From contig JALEGX010000032.1 of assembly GCA_022763485.1 (NCBI GenBank), forward strand, positions 1-64,000: a stretch of 64,000 nt of DNA, in the 5' to 3' direction. Each line of letters starts with the position of its first letter. Position 1 is the first letter of the stretch. The notes below the pieces were generated by a model. It searched no databases. It saw nothing but the letters and a program-made list of their open reading frames with translations, and was not told the origin of the DNA. This document shows, one piece after another, positions 35,364-44,309 of this stretch. Made by a program: the position numbers and the translations under genes. Source of the stretch: Paracoccaceae bacterium. Its GTDB lineage: Bacteria > Pseudomonadota > Alphaproteobacteria > Rhodobacterales > Rhodobacteraceae.

Positions 35364-37214
35364 CTATTCTGCTGCTTCCGTCTCGGGGCCGTTTTCGGTT
35401 TGGATGAAACCACCGGACTGACGCTGCCAGAACCGCGCATAAAGCCCGTCCTGTTGCAGCAGCGTGTCATGGGTTCCGGCCTCAACGATCCGCCCCTGAT
35501 CCAGCACGATGATCCGGTCCATTTCGCTCAGCGTCGACAGGCGGTGCGCAATGGCCAGCACGGTCTTGCCCTCCATCACCCGGTGCAGCGCAGCCTGAAT
35601 GCTGGCCTCGACCTCGGAATCCAGAGCCGAAGTCGCCTCATCCAGCACCAGGATCGGCGCGTCCTTCAGGATGGCACGGGCCAGCGCAATCCGCTGCCGT
35701 TGCCCACCGGACAGTTTTACACCACGCTCACCCAGGTGGGCATCATAGCCCTTGCGCCCCTGCCCGTCCTGCAGCCCGGTGATGAACTCATGCGCTTCGG
35801 CCTTGGCGGTTGCGGCGATCATCGCTTCTTCTGTCGCATCGGGTCGACCATACAGCACGTTCTCCCGCGCCGATCGGTTGAACATGGCGGTTTCCTGCGT
35901 GACCATCCCGATCTGACGGCGCAAGCTGTCCTGGGTCACTTGGGCAATATCCTGACCATCGATCAGAAGACCGCCCTCTTCCCGCTCATACAGACGCAGC
36001 AACAGGGACACCAAGGTGGACTTTCCCGCCCCGGACGCACCAACGATGCCCAGCTTTTCTCCCGGCTTGATGGTCAGGGAAATATCCTTCACCCCGCCCA
36101 CATCGCGCCCATAGGCGAAGCTCAGGTTTTCAAACCGGATTTCGCCCTGCGACACGTCCAGGGTTTGCGCGTTCGGGGCATCCTCGACCCGCCGTGGCGG
36201 GGTCAGGGTTTTCATGCCATTTTCGATCTCACCAATGTTGGCGTACATCGCCATCAGGGTGAAGCTGACCCAGCCGGTCATCTGTGCAATCCGGATCGAC
36301 ATGGCACCAGCGGCCACGATGTCACCAGTGGTGGCGCTGCCCGCCTGCCACAGCAGGACGGTCGTCCCCATCAAAAGCACCGGCAATGTCCCGGCCAGTG
36401 TCACCAGAACAAAGCGGAAGGTGGCCGACAAGCGGCCAAACTCCAGCGATCGTTCCCGCAGATCCACCATTGCATCACGCGCCGCGCGATCTTCATGATC
36501 GGAATGCGCAAACAGCTTGACGGTCTTGATATTGGTGATCGTGTCAACCACCTGCCCCGAAACCATCGCCCGCGCCCCGGCCCGCGCGGCCGAGCGCACG
36601 CGAATGCGCGGCAGATACCAGCGGATCAGCGCAAAATAGGCGACCAACCAAACGCCAAACGGCAGGATCACCAGCGGATGGATCGTGCCCAGCAAGGCCA
36701 GCGTGCCAAACAGCGTTGCCAGGGCAAAGACGATGGCACTGATTGTTTCGGAGACCACCGACGCCAGAGCGCTGGCCGTTTGCATCTGCTTTTGCGCGAT
36801 CCGCCCGGCGAAATCATCGTCGAAATAGGTCACCGACTGACCCAAAGTCCAACGGTTGAGCCGCGACAGAACCAGCGGGGGCACGTTGGGCAGCACCACA
36901 TAGTTGTTGGCCAGCGACAACAACCCGGCAACCGCAGGCCGCAGGATCATGAAGAAGGCAACAACGCCTAGGATCTTCCACAGGTTCTCCCGACTCAGAA
37001 ACTCTTCGGGTCCGCCAGCAGAGGCCAGATCGATGACACCGCCCAGGATCCAGGCGGTGGCCACCTCCATCGCGCCACCCGCCGCCGAAAAGGCCGCAGC
37101 GATGAGAAGCATTGGCCAGGCCCCCGTCAGACACCACCTGATGAACCGCCACAGGGTCTGTGGCGGCGGTGTATCAGCCTCGCGAAATGGGTTGATCAGG
37201 TCGGCAATCTTCAC
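35364..37214 (-). CDS. ABC exporter half-transporter, second of a pair
   Basis: A 616-residue fused permease-ATPase of the type I exporter family. Six membrane segments lie within about 1-330. The ATPase domain (about 360-600) has GASGAGKST, LSGGQRQRIALARA, VLDEATSALDSE, and the H-loop AIAHRLST, so both ATP sites look competent. The start is GTG at 37214, overlapping the stop of the upstream half-transporter (GTGA). Tight coupling suggests a heterodimer. Substrate unknown; such pairs carry lipids, peptides or drugs. Confidence 0.94.
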   Translation of the reverse strand: MKIADLINPFREADTPPPQTLWRFIRWCLTGAWPMLLIAAAFSAAGGAMEVATAWILGGVIDLASAGGPEEFLSRENLWKILGVVAFFMILRPAVAGLLSLANNYVVLPNVPPLVLSRLNRWTLGQSVTYFDDDFAGRIAQKQMQTASALASVVSETISAIVFALATLFGTLALLGTIHPLVILPFGVWLVAYFALIRWYLPRIRVRSAARAGARAMVSGQVVDTITNIKTVKLFAHSDHEDRAARDAMVDLRERSLEFGRLSATFRFVLVTLAGTLPVLLMGTTVLLWQAGSATTGDIVAAGAMSIRIAQMTGWVSFTLMAMYANIGEIENGMKTLTPPRRVEDAPNAQTLDVSQGEIRFENLSFAYGRDVGGVKDISLTIKPGEKLGIVGASGAGKSTLVSLLLRLYEREEGGLLIDGQDIAQVTQDSLRRQIGMVTQETAMFNRSARENVLYGRPDATEEAMIAATAKAEAHEFITGLQDGQGRKGYDAHLGERGVKLSGGQRQRIALARAILKDAPILVLDEATSALDSEVEASIQAALHRVMEGKTVLAIAHRLSTLSEMDRIIVLDQGRIVEAGTHDTLLQQDGLYARFWQRQSGGFIQTENGPETEAAE

Positions 37215-39049
37215 TCCGCAGCCTCCGGGTTCAGGAAACCGCCGGATTGACGGCCCCAGAATTGCGCGTATAGCCCACCAGCCGCCAGAAGATCGGCATG
37301 GCTGCCTTCTTCGACAATGCGGCCCTGATCCATAACAAGGATCCTGTCCATCTGGGCGATGGTCGACAATCTGTGCGCAATCGCGATCACGGTTTTCCCC
37401 TGCATCATGCCATACAGCGTTTCCTGAATGGCGGCTTCGACCTCGCTATCTAGGGCCGAGGTCGCCTCATCCAAGAGCAGGATTGGTGCATCTTTCAGAA
37501 TGACCCGCGCCAGGGTGATACGCTGCCGTTGTCCGCCCGACAGCTTCACCCCGCGTTCACCCACATGGGCGTCATAGCCGGTGCGCTTCTGCGGATCCTG
37601 CAGATCCCGGATAAAGCTTTCCGCTTCGGCCTGTTTGGCGGCGGCGACCATCTCCAGCTCACTTGCATCGGGGCGTCCATACAGAATGTTGTCCCGTACC
37701 GATCTGTGCAGCAGGGAACTGTCCTGCTGGACCATGCCGATATGGCTGCGCAGGCTGTCCTGCGTGACCGAGCGGATATCCTGATCGTCGATCAGGATCT
37801 GCCCGCTTTCGGAATCGTAGAACCGCAGCAACAGCTTCACCAGCGTCGACTTGCCCGCACCCGACCGGCCGATCAGACCGATCTTTTCGCCCGGTTGGAT
37901 GGTCAGGTTGATCCGGTCCAGACCGCCCGCTTCCCGTCCATAGTGGTGCGACAGGTCGCGAATTTCGATCTTACCGTTGGTCAGCGCCAGCGGCTTGGCC
38001 TGCGCCTCATCCACCAGATCAATCGGCTGTGCGATGGTTTCCATCCCTTCAGCCACAACGCCCAGCTGCCGGAAAAAGGACGTCAGCGCCCACATGATCC
38101 AGCCGGTCATCGCGTTCAGGCGCAGCGTCAGCGCGGTGGCCGCGGCAACGATGCCAACCGAAGCCGAGCCCTGCATCCAGAGCGCAATACCCCAGCCCAC
38201 AACCCCGACGATCAGCAGACCGTTCAGGAACACCAGAACCGCATCCATGATCGTGTAGATCCGCATCTCCACCTGAAAGGTTTTACGCGTGTTTTCGATC
38301 GCGTCACGTGCATAGATCAGTTCCCGGTCGTGATGCGCGAACATCTTCACCGAATGGATGTTGGAATAGCTGTCCACAACCCGGCCCGTGACGGTTGACC
38401 GGGCGTCCGATGCTGCCTGTGAGGCCGGGCCCACGCGGGTCACGGTCCAATGGATCAGCAGCGCATAGAGGCCGAACCAGATCAGCAGCGGCACCAGCAA
38501 CCTGACATCCGCTGCCATCAGCAACACCGCCGCCCCCACCAGATACGCCAGCGAAAAGGTGATCGCGTCGAAGACTTGGAACACCACTTCACCGGCGGCC
38601 GGGGGCGTTTGCATGATGCGGTTGGCGATCCGTCCAGCAAAGTCGTTTTCGAACCAGCCAACGGATTGGCGCAGCACGTGCTTGTGCGCGCGCCACCGGA
38701 TCAGGGTGCCGAAGTTGGGCAAGATGGCATTGTTCAGCAACAGAACATCGACCAGCTGCAACATCGGGCGCAGCAACAGGACAAACACCGCCAACACGAT
38801 CAGCTCGGTCCCGTAGCGGTCCCAGACCTCGGCCGGGTCGCCAGTCAGCAGGTCAACGACACGACCCATATAGTAGATCAGGCCGATTTCGATGGAGGCA
38901 ACGACCACGGACATGAGCGCCGCCAGCACGAAGACGCGTTTGAACGGGCGCGAATACTCCAACATGAACGGCCACAACTTGGCGGGCGGGCGATCCGTCT
39001 CAGGGTAGTCGCAATAAGGGTCGATGAGGTTTTCGAAGAAACGAAACAT
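37211..39049 (-). CDS. ABC exporter half-transporter, first of a pair
   Basis: A 612-residue fused permease-ATPase. Membrane segments lie within about 30-310. The ATPase has GRSGAGKST, LSGGQRQRITLARV, LLDEATSALDSE, and AIAHRLST. It is similar to the downstream partner along its length, so the two arose by duplication. The coupling suggests they are made together as a heterodimer. The upstream 200 bases (39050-39249) hold no gene; a candidate promoter was not obvious. Confidence 0.94.
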   Translation of the reverse strand: MFRFFENLIDPYCDYPETDRPPAKLWPFMLEYSRPFKRVFVLAALMSVVVASIEIGLIYYMGRVVDLLTGDPAEVWDRYGTELIVLAVFVLLLRPMLQLVDVLLLNNAILPNFGTLIRWRAHKHVLRQSVGWFENDFAGRIANRIMQTPPAAGEVVFQVFDAITFSLAYLVGAAVLLMAADVRLLVPLLIWFGLYALLIHWTVTRVGPASQAASDARSTVTGRVVDSYSNIHSVKMFAHHDRELIYARDAIENTRKTFQVEMRIYTIMDAVLVFLNGLLIVGVVGWGIALWMQGSASVGIVAAATALTLRLNAMTGWIMWALTSFFRQLGVVAEGMETIAQPIDLVDEAQAKPLALTNGKIEIRDLSHHYGREAGGLDRINLTIQPGEKIGLIGRSGAGKSTLVKLLLRFYDSESGQILIDDQDIRSVTQDSLRSHIGMVQQDSSLLHRSVRDNILYGRPDASELEMVAAAKQAEAESFIRDLQDPQKRTGYDAHVGERGVKLSGGQRQRITLARVILKDAPILLLDEATSALDSEVEAAIQETLYGMMQGKTVIAIAHRLSTIAQMDRILVMDQGRIVEEGSHADLLAAGGLYAQFWGRQSGGFLNPEAAE

Positions 39050-39249
39050 GTGGGGTGCTCCAATACGAGCGAAATTGAATGCAAATGCGAACCGAGGGCA
39101 GCCAAGACCCCCCGGACCATACGGGCGATGTCTCAGCTATTAGTGAAACCAGATCCCGTAATACATCAGCATTCCTCCCATCATGTGGACTGAGCAAATT
39201 GGTAGGCGAGAAATATTCCTTTGTCACCCCCCCAGATGTGGACGTTGGG

Positions 39250-40404
39250 TCACTTCAGCCGGGAGAGCAGTGTTTCGCGGTCCAGAGCGAAGCCGCTTGC
39301 GATCCACTCCGCCTCCAGCTGTCGCAGGGCTTTGCCCAGCGCGGGCCCGGCGTACTCCGGCATCAGATCACGGGCCGAAACTGGGAAAGTTGCGCTGCCG
39401 CCAAGCTCTAAATCAGCCTCTAACAAAGGCGAAACCGGTTGTTCCAACAAAGCTGCCCGCAACAATGCAATGTCGCGCGCGACGTCCATACCGTGCCGAA
39501 AAGCGAGTTCGGCCACAGCTGTCATGCTTTCTGCGGCCTCGCGCATCAGCGCCAGGCTGCCTTGCTGTTGCTTTGACAGGCGCAATTCGTTGGACAAGAT
39601 GGATCCGCCCAGCGCCGCCAGACGACGCAGGGGATTGGGGGCCAGCCCGCTCTCCAGGTGAATCAGCGGCGCAAGCGCCCGGTCATCGGCCCCCGGCAGA
39701 AGCGTGGACAGAACGCCGGTCTGACGCATCGCCGCGACCGATGGCGCCGGATCGGACGCGGACAAAAGCTTCAGCAACTCGGCCGTGACACGTTCCTTGG
39801 ACAGCTGCGCCAACCCGTCCAGATTGGACGCGATCGCGGACAGGGCGTCGGGATCGAAGCCTTCGGAATGATCGCCATACCAAGCGTGGAACCGGAAATA
39901 GCGCAGGCTGCGCAGATAATCCTCGCGAATGCGCGCGGTGGCGTCACCGATGAACCTGACCTTGCGCGCGTTGAGATCCTTCAGACCGTTCAGCGGGTCC
40001 ACGACTGTGCCGTCCGGAGCCGCATAAAGCGCATTCATGGTGAAATCGCGGCGTTGCGCGTCCTCGGCAATGTCAGTCGAAAAGGCGACGACGGCCCGCC
40101 GTCCGTCGGTTGCAACATCCTTGCGAAAGGTCGTGATCTCAAAGGGAATGCCCGATTGGACCAGCGTGACGGTGCCATGTTCGATCCCGGTCGGGATCGC
40201 CTTGATCCCAGCCCGTTTGGCCAGAGCGATTACCGTTTCGGGCGTTGCGTCCGTCGCTATATCCAGATCGGACACCGGCGCACCCAACAGAGCGTTGCGC
40301 ACACAGCCTCCAACGAAATAGGCAGCGGCCCCGTCAATCGTCAGCGCAGCGCAGACCTGCCGCGTCGCGGGATCCTCAAGCCAGGGCTGATCAATCCGGG
40401 TCAT
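39250..40404 (-). CDS. cca: CCA-adding tRNA nucleotidyltransferase
   Basis: A 384-residue class II nucleotidyltransferase. The head domain has GGCVRNALLG and the metal-binding DLDIATDA (about 42-48), followed by RRDFTMNALY and EDYLRSLRYFRFHAWYG. It adds or repairs the 3' CCA end of tRNAs. The related poly(A) polymerases look similar, but the length and the short C-terminal body fit the tRNA enzyme. Its ATG overlaps the Nudix gene stop (ATGA). Confidence 0.92.
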   Translation of the reverse strand: MTRIDQPWLEDPATRQVCAALTIDGAAAYFVGGCVRNALLGAPVSDLDIATDATPETVIALAKRAGIKAIPTGIEHGTVTLVQSGIPFEITTFRKDVATDGRRAVVAFSTDIAEDAQRRDFTMNALYAAPDGTVVDPLNGLKDLNARKVRFIGDATARIREDYLRSLRYFRFHAWYGDHSEGFDPDALSAIASNLDGLAQLSKERVTAELLKLLSASDPAPSVAAMRQTGVLSTLLPGADDRALAPLIHLESGLAPNPLRRLAALGGSILSNELRLSKQQQGSLALMREAAESMTAVAELAFRHGMDVARDIALLRAALLEQPVSPLLEADLELGGSATFPVSARDLMPEYAGPALGKALRQLEAEWIASGFALDRETLLSRLK

Positions 40405-40997
40405 GCCTCCATCCGTGCGGCAAGGCCCCGCAACATACGCGCGGTTGCACCCCAGATGTAGTAGGGACCGAATGGTACGGTGAAATAGTACCGGCGCGTT
40501 CCCCGCCATATCCGCGATTCAACGATGTAATTCGCCGGATCCAGAACATGCTCCAATGGCACGGTAAATGCCTCTTCCACCTCGCCCGGTTCCGGTTGAA
40601 AGGTGAACTCGCGTTCGATCATCGCAACAACCGGCGTCACCTTGAACCCGGTCACGGTTTCATGCTGCGGCAGGGTGCCAACAACGGTGGGCAACGATAC
40701 CGGTAGGCCGATTTCTTCGTTGGCTTCGCGCAAAGCCGTGGCCGCAACATCGGCGTCCTGTTCGTCCTTCTTGCCGCCCGGAAAGGCGATCTGACCGGGG
40801 TGGTGTTTCAGGGCCGAGGAGCGTTTGGTCAGGATCAGGCGGGGGCGCCCGGTGGAGACCGAAATCGGAACCAGCACACCGGCATCACGCAGTTTTCGAC
40901 CTTCGGGCAGGATGGTGTCCGGGTTCAGGTCGAAATCGCTTGAGCCGTCACCGGGACGGCTCAGCGCGATGTTCAGCTGGTCGACAAGATCACGCAC
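40401..40997 (-). CDS. CoA pyrophosphohydrolase-type Nudix enzyme
   Basis: A 198-residue Nudix protein. The lead-in LKHHPGQIAFPGG, which is the mark of the CoA pyrophosphatase (UPF0035/NudL-like) group, precedes a Nudix box with REANEEIGL. These enzymes cut CoA to phosphopantetheine and 3',5'-ADP. A GTG at 40997 is preferred, giving an 8-base overlap with hslO; a TTG at 41018 is possible. Followed by cca. Confidence 0.88.
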   Translation of the reverse strand: MRDLVDQLNIALSRPGDGSSDFDLNPDTILPEGRKLRDAGVLVPISVSTGRPRLILTKRSSALKHHPGQIAFPGGKKDEQDADVAATALREANEEIGLPVSLPTVVGTLPQHETVTGFKVTPVVAMIEREFTFQPEPGEVEEAFTVPLEHVLDPANYIVESRIWRGTRRYYFTVPFGPYYIWGATARMLRGLAARMEA

Positions 40998-41976
40998 CGC
41001 CCTGCTCTTCCGCGTCAAAGCCGACGGTCTTGGGGTCCAGCACGTAATGTGCGCCGCAGAACTGGCAATCCGCCGTCACTTTGCCGTCATCGGTGGTCAT
41101 CTTCTCGATATCCTGCGCCGAATAGATCGACAGACTCTGACGCACGCGGTCTTCCGAACAGGTGCAGCCAAAGCGAACCTGCTGCGGATCAAAGACGCGG
41201 GGCTGCTCTTCGTGGAACAGACGCAACAGCAGATCCGTGGGCGACACCGACGGGCCGATCAGTTCCAGATCCTCAACCGTGCTCAGCAGAACGTTCACCC
41301 GGTTCCAGTTTTCGCCTTCGTCCCCGTCCACCAGGTCCGAGGCCTGCAGGATTTGACCCTCACCCGGCTCGCTCGCCACAAAGGGTGACGCCTTGGGCAT
41401 ATGCTGCAGCATGACGCCCCCGGCCCGCCAGTGTTCACCAACACCGGGTTCAGTGGATTTGCCAAAGCTCAGCGAAAAACGGGTCGGCAGCTGTTCGGAC
41501 TGGGCGAAATAGGCCTCTGCACAGGCGCTGAGCGATCCGCCCGCGATCGGGGTGATCCCCTGGTAAGGCTGCGTGCCCTTGCCCTGGTCGATCAGGATCG
41601 CGAAGTAGCCTTCGCCAACCTGGTCAAACGGCGCACCATCGATCAGACGCTCGCGGTCAAAGCTGGCATAGGCACGGATCTGGGCGACGTCGCCTTCCTT
41701 CTGAGGTGCGTAATAGTCGGTGGCGATCATCCGCACCGGCCCTTTGGACTGCACCTGCAGCGACAGTTTCCAGCGCAGTGCAACAGTTTGGCCGATCAGC
41801 GCCGTCAGCAACGCCATTTCAGCAACCAGCGCTTCAACCACAGGCGGATAGTCGTGCTGTTTCAGGATGCCGTCCAAAACGCCGTCCAGACGCGCCACGC
41901 GGCCACGCATGTCAGAGGCATCAAGCTGGAAAGGCAGGACAGTATCGTCCCACGCGATTTTAGATCCGAGTGTCAT
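40990..41976 (-). CDS. hslO: Redox-regulated chaperone Hsp33
   Basis: A 328-residue Hsp33, a holding chaperone switched on by oxidation and unfolding. The four zinc cysteines are present as CTC in RFGCTCSED and CQFC in TADCQFCGAH. The N-terminal core (MAVxL-like MALLTALIGQTVALRWKLSLQ) fits the family. It heads a three-gene group with the Nudix enzyme and cca, all overlapping. It adds to the stress-protein content of this window. Confidence 0.95.
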   Translation of the reverse strand: MTLGSKIAWDDTVLPFQLDASDMRGRVARLDGVLDGILKQHDYPPVVEALVAEMALLTALIGQTVALRWKLSLQVQSKGPVRMIATDYYAPQKEGDVAQIRAYASFDRERLIDGAPFDQVGEGYFAILIDQGKGTQPYQGITPIAGGSLSACAEAYFAQSEQLPTRFSLSFGKSTEPGVGEHWRAGGVMLQHMPKASPFVASEPGEGQILQASDLVDGDEGENWNRVNVLLSTVEDLELIGPSVSPTDLLLRLFHEEQPRVFDPQQVRFGCTCSEDRVRQSLSIYSAQDIEKMTTDDGKVTADCQFCGAHYVLDPKTVGFDAEEQGGA

Positions 41977-42054
41977 GGGGTTTCCTTACACGCCCGAGGT
42001 TGGCATATCGAGCCTATATAGACGTGATTCATCCGGATGGAAGAGGCTTAGGAA

Positions 42055-42504
42055 ATGATCCCGCGCTTTGGTGAGACCCCAGACCCCCGTCAGACCTATC
42101 GTCAGCGTCCTGGCGCCTATGCCCTTCTTCCACGTGACGGGAGGCTGCTGGTCACTTGCCAGTATGACCCCCATCCGGACCTGCAGCTGCCCGGTGGTGG
42201 GATCGATCCGGGGGAATCCCCCATCCCGGCGCTGCACCGTGAGGTGTTTGAGGAAACCGGCTGGAAGATCGCCGCGCCCCGGCGCTTTGGGATCTTTCGC
42301 CGCTTCACCTTCATGCCGGAATACGATCTCTGGGCCGAAAAGATCTGTCACATCTATGTCGCGCGCCCGGTGTTGCGCATGGGCCCCCCCGCCGAAGCCG
42401 GACATGAAGCACTTTGGATGGACCCAGGCGACGCCGTGCGGAACCTTGGCAATGCAGGAGACCGGCATTTCGCGGAAAGCTGGCTGCGCGCCGAACTGCG
42501 ATAA
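42055..42504 (+). CDS. Nudix hydrolase
   Basis: A 149-residue Nudix enzyme. It has LQLPGGGIDPGES with REVFEETGWKI, a full Nudix box (about 46-70). It differs from MutT in size and in the N-terminus RQTYRQRPGAYALL. The substrate cannot be assigned. It is divergent from hslO and convergent with the phosphatase gene at 42516. Confidence 0.88.
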   Translation: MIPRFGETPDPRQTYRQRPGAYALLPRDGRLLVTCQYDPHPDLQLPGGGIDPGESPIPALHREVFEETGWKIAAPRRFGIFRRFTFMPEYDLWAEKICHIYVARPVLRMGPPAEAGHEALWMDPGDAVRNLGNAGDRHFAESWLRAELR

Positions 42505-42515
42505 ATCGCCAAATG

Positions 42516-43814
42516 TCAGGACCGGGTATCGACCGGTTCCGGGCCGTTGAATTCGAACAGGGTGGCCGAGACATCATCCTCGATCCCCCTGTTGCGATCC
42601 ATCACCTGTGTCAGCCGCCAATAGAGGTCATTCAGGAACTCACGCCCATCCTGCACGTCCCAGCATTCGCGGATCAATTGGGTCAGCCCCTGTGTCTCCA
42701 GCATGTCACCACCCGCAACGCTGGTTTCGGTAAACCCGTCTGAAAACAGCAGCAGGCGATCCCCGGGATTCATGCTGAATTCGACCTGGGAGAATGAGAC
42801 ATCAGCGATCAACCCGATGGGCAGCCCCCCCGAGCCCACCTGTTCCACGCTGCCGTCCTGCCGCAGCAAGAGCGGATGCGGATGTCCCGCCTGCACCATC
42901 CGCACCCGGCCGGAATTCAGGTCAGCGATGCAATAGACCATGGTAAAATATTCTTCGATGCCGCTATCCGCCACCAAACGCGCGTTCAGCAGGCGCGCCA
43001 CTTCTTCGGGCTGACGCAGGGCAAAGAACTGGTTGAAGCGCTGTTCAAGCGCGATGTTCTGATCGAAATAGGTGCTGGACAGATACCCCCCCAGCCGCGC
43101 CGTCATCATCGCCGAGGTGATGCCATGACCAGAGACGTCGATGTTGTAGAACCCCACCCGATTGGGTCCGGGTGAGAACATGCCAACCAGATCCCCACCG
43201 ATATGGCCGCAGGGTTTCAACAGCAGGCTGACCCGTGATTTACCAAACTCCCTGTGAAAGTCGGGCACCAGAGATTCCTGGATCTTTCTGGCCTGTATCA
43301 GGTCCTTGTCAATCGCATCATAAAGGCGCTGTATCTCATTCAGGGTTTCCGACACCATCCGGTTTTTGGACGACAATTCGCGTTCCATGCCCAGGATCCG
43401 GTCGCCGGCACAGATTCTGGCGCGCAATTCATCCGGATTCACCGGTTTGGATAGAAAGTCATCCGCCCCGGCGTCCAGCCCTTGGGCCACGTCGTTCTTT
43501 TCGCTCTTCGATGTCAGCAGAATGAAATAGCAGTATCCGTCGCCGGGAATTTGCCGCAAGGCCCGACAGAATTCCAACCCGTTCATACCGGGCATCATCC
43601 AGTCGCTCAGGATCAGATCAGGCTTGGCCTCTGCGCAGATCTCCATCGCGCGCTCACCACTGTCCGCTTCGATAATGGTGAAGCCGAACTTGCGGAGCGA
43701 AGCGACCAGAATGCGCCGCTGCAGGCTGCTGTCATCGACCACCAGAACGGTCCGGATCGAGCCCTCGCCAAGATGCTCCGAAATCTGTTCCGATCCGCGT
43801 TGCAACTCAGACAT
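42516..43814 (-). CDS. Response regulator fused to PP2C-type (SpoIIE/RsbU) phosphatase
   Basis: A 432-residue signalling protein. The receiver domain (about 20-140) has the acidic pair VVDDSS, the phospho-accepting Asp71 in LSDWMMPGMNG, and Lys123 in LSKPVNPDEL. A coiled linker (about 140-180) leads to a PP2C phosphatase domain with GGD (206-208), DVSGHG (Asp226) and, near the end, EDDVSATLFEF. Such proteins control anti-sigma antagonists or other phosphoproteins. Start at ATG 43814 is preferred over a TTG upstream. It is divergent from an Hpt gene, a likely partner. Confidence 0.93.
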   Translation of the reverse strand: MSELQRGSEQISEHLGEGSIRTVLVVDDSSLQRRILVASLRKFGFTIIEADSGERAMEICAEAKPDLILSDWMMPGMNGLEFCRALRQIPGDGYCYFILLTSKSEKNDVAQGLDAGADDFLSKPVNPDELRARICAGDRILGMERELSSKNRMVSETLNEIQRLYDAIDKDLIQARKIQESLVPDFHREFGKSRVSLLLKPCGHIGGDLVGMFSPGPNRVGFYNIDVSGHGITSAMMTARLGGYLSSTYFDQNIALEQRFNQFFALRQPEEVARLLNARLVADSGIEEYFTMVYCIADLNSGRVRMVQAGHPHPLLLRQDGSVEQVGSGGLPIGLIADVSFSQVEFSMNPGDRLLLFSDGFTETSVAGGDMLETQGLTQLIRECWDVQDGREFLNDLYWRLTQVMDRNRGIEDDVSATLFEFNGPEPVDTRS

Positions 43815-43869
43815 CTCCCAACTTTCCGACGAGCGCTTGTTCCGCCCCAACTATGAGGCGTGCCTGCTT

Positions 43870-43904
43870 AACGGGCAGTGAACGGCGATCAGAAAACGGG
43901 CAGT
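43870..43904. repeat. Direct repeat in the divergent phosphatase/Hpt promoter region
   Basis: AACGGGCAGT occurs at 43870-43879 and again at 43895-43904, a spacing of 25 bases in the same orientation. It lies in the 144-base gap between two divergent signalling genes and could be a pair of regulator sites, though chance is not excluded. The rest of the gap shows no gene. Confidence 0.4.
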
Positions 43905-43958
43905 TCGCGGTTTACCGGCGGTTAATGTTGCGACCGTAAGCTTTGTGACGGGATTTCT

Positions 43959-44306
43959 ATGCGGGATATTCAGATGATCCAGTGGGCACGTGTACGGGAA
44001 CTACGGGACGAAGTCGGCGCAGATGATTTTGGCGATCTGGTCGACCTGTTTCTGACCGAAGTGGAAGAGGTCGTTGACCGGTTGCGATCGCAGGAGGACC
44101 GGACCGATCTGGAACAGGACCTTCACTTTCTCAAAGGCAGCGCGCTCAGCCTGGGGTTTGAGACATTTTCCGATCTGTGTGAAACCGGGGAAACCTTGTC
44201 TGCGCGCGGAAAGGCCGCACAGGTCGATCTGGGCGCCATTCTGGAGGGCTATGACCAGTCGCGCCTGCGCTTTCTGGCCGATATGTCCCGCGAATTGGCA
44301 AGCTGA
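43959..44306 (+). CDS. Hpt phosphotransfer-domain protein
   Basis: A 115-residue stand-alone histidine phosphotransfer protein. The phospho-accepting His56 is in LHFLKGSALSLGF, matching the HxxKG pattern. The rest is a four-helix bundle. It would pass phosphate between a hybrid histidine kinase and a response regulator. Its divergence from the response regulator-phosphatase gene suggests that receiver as a partner. No kinase is in the window. Confidence 0.92.
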   Translation: MRDIQMIQWARVRELRDEVGADDFGDLVDLFLTEVEEVVDRLRSQEDRTDLEQDLHFLKGSALSLGFETFSDLCETGETLSARGKAAQVDLGAILEGYDQSRLRFLADMSRELAS

Positions 44307-44309
44307 CGA

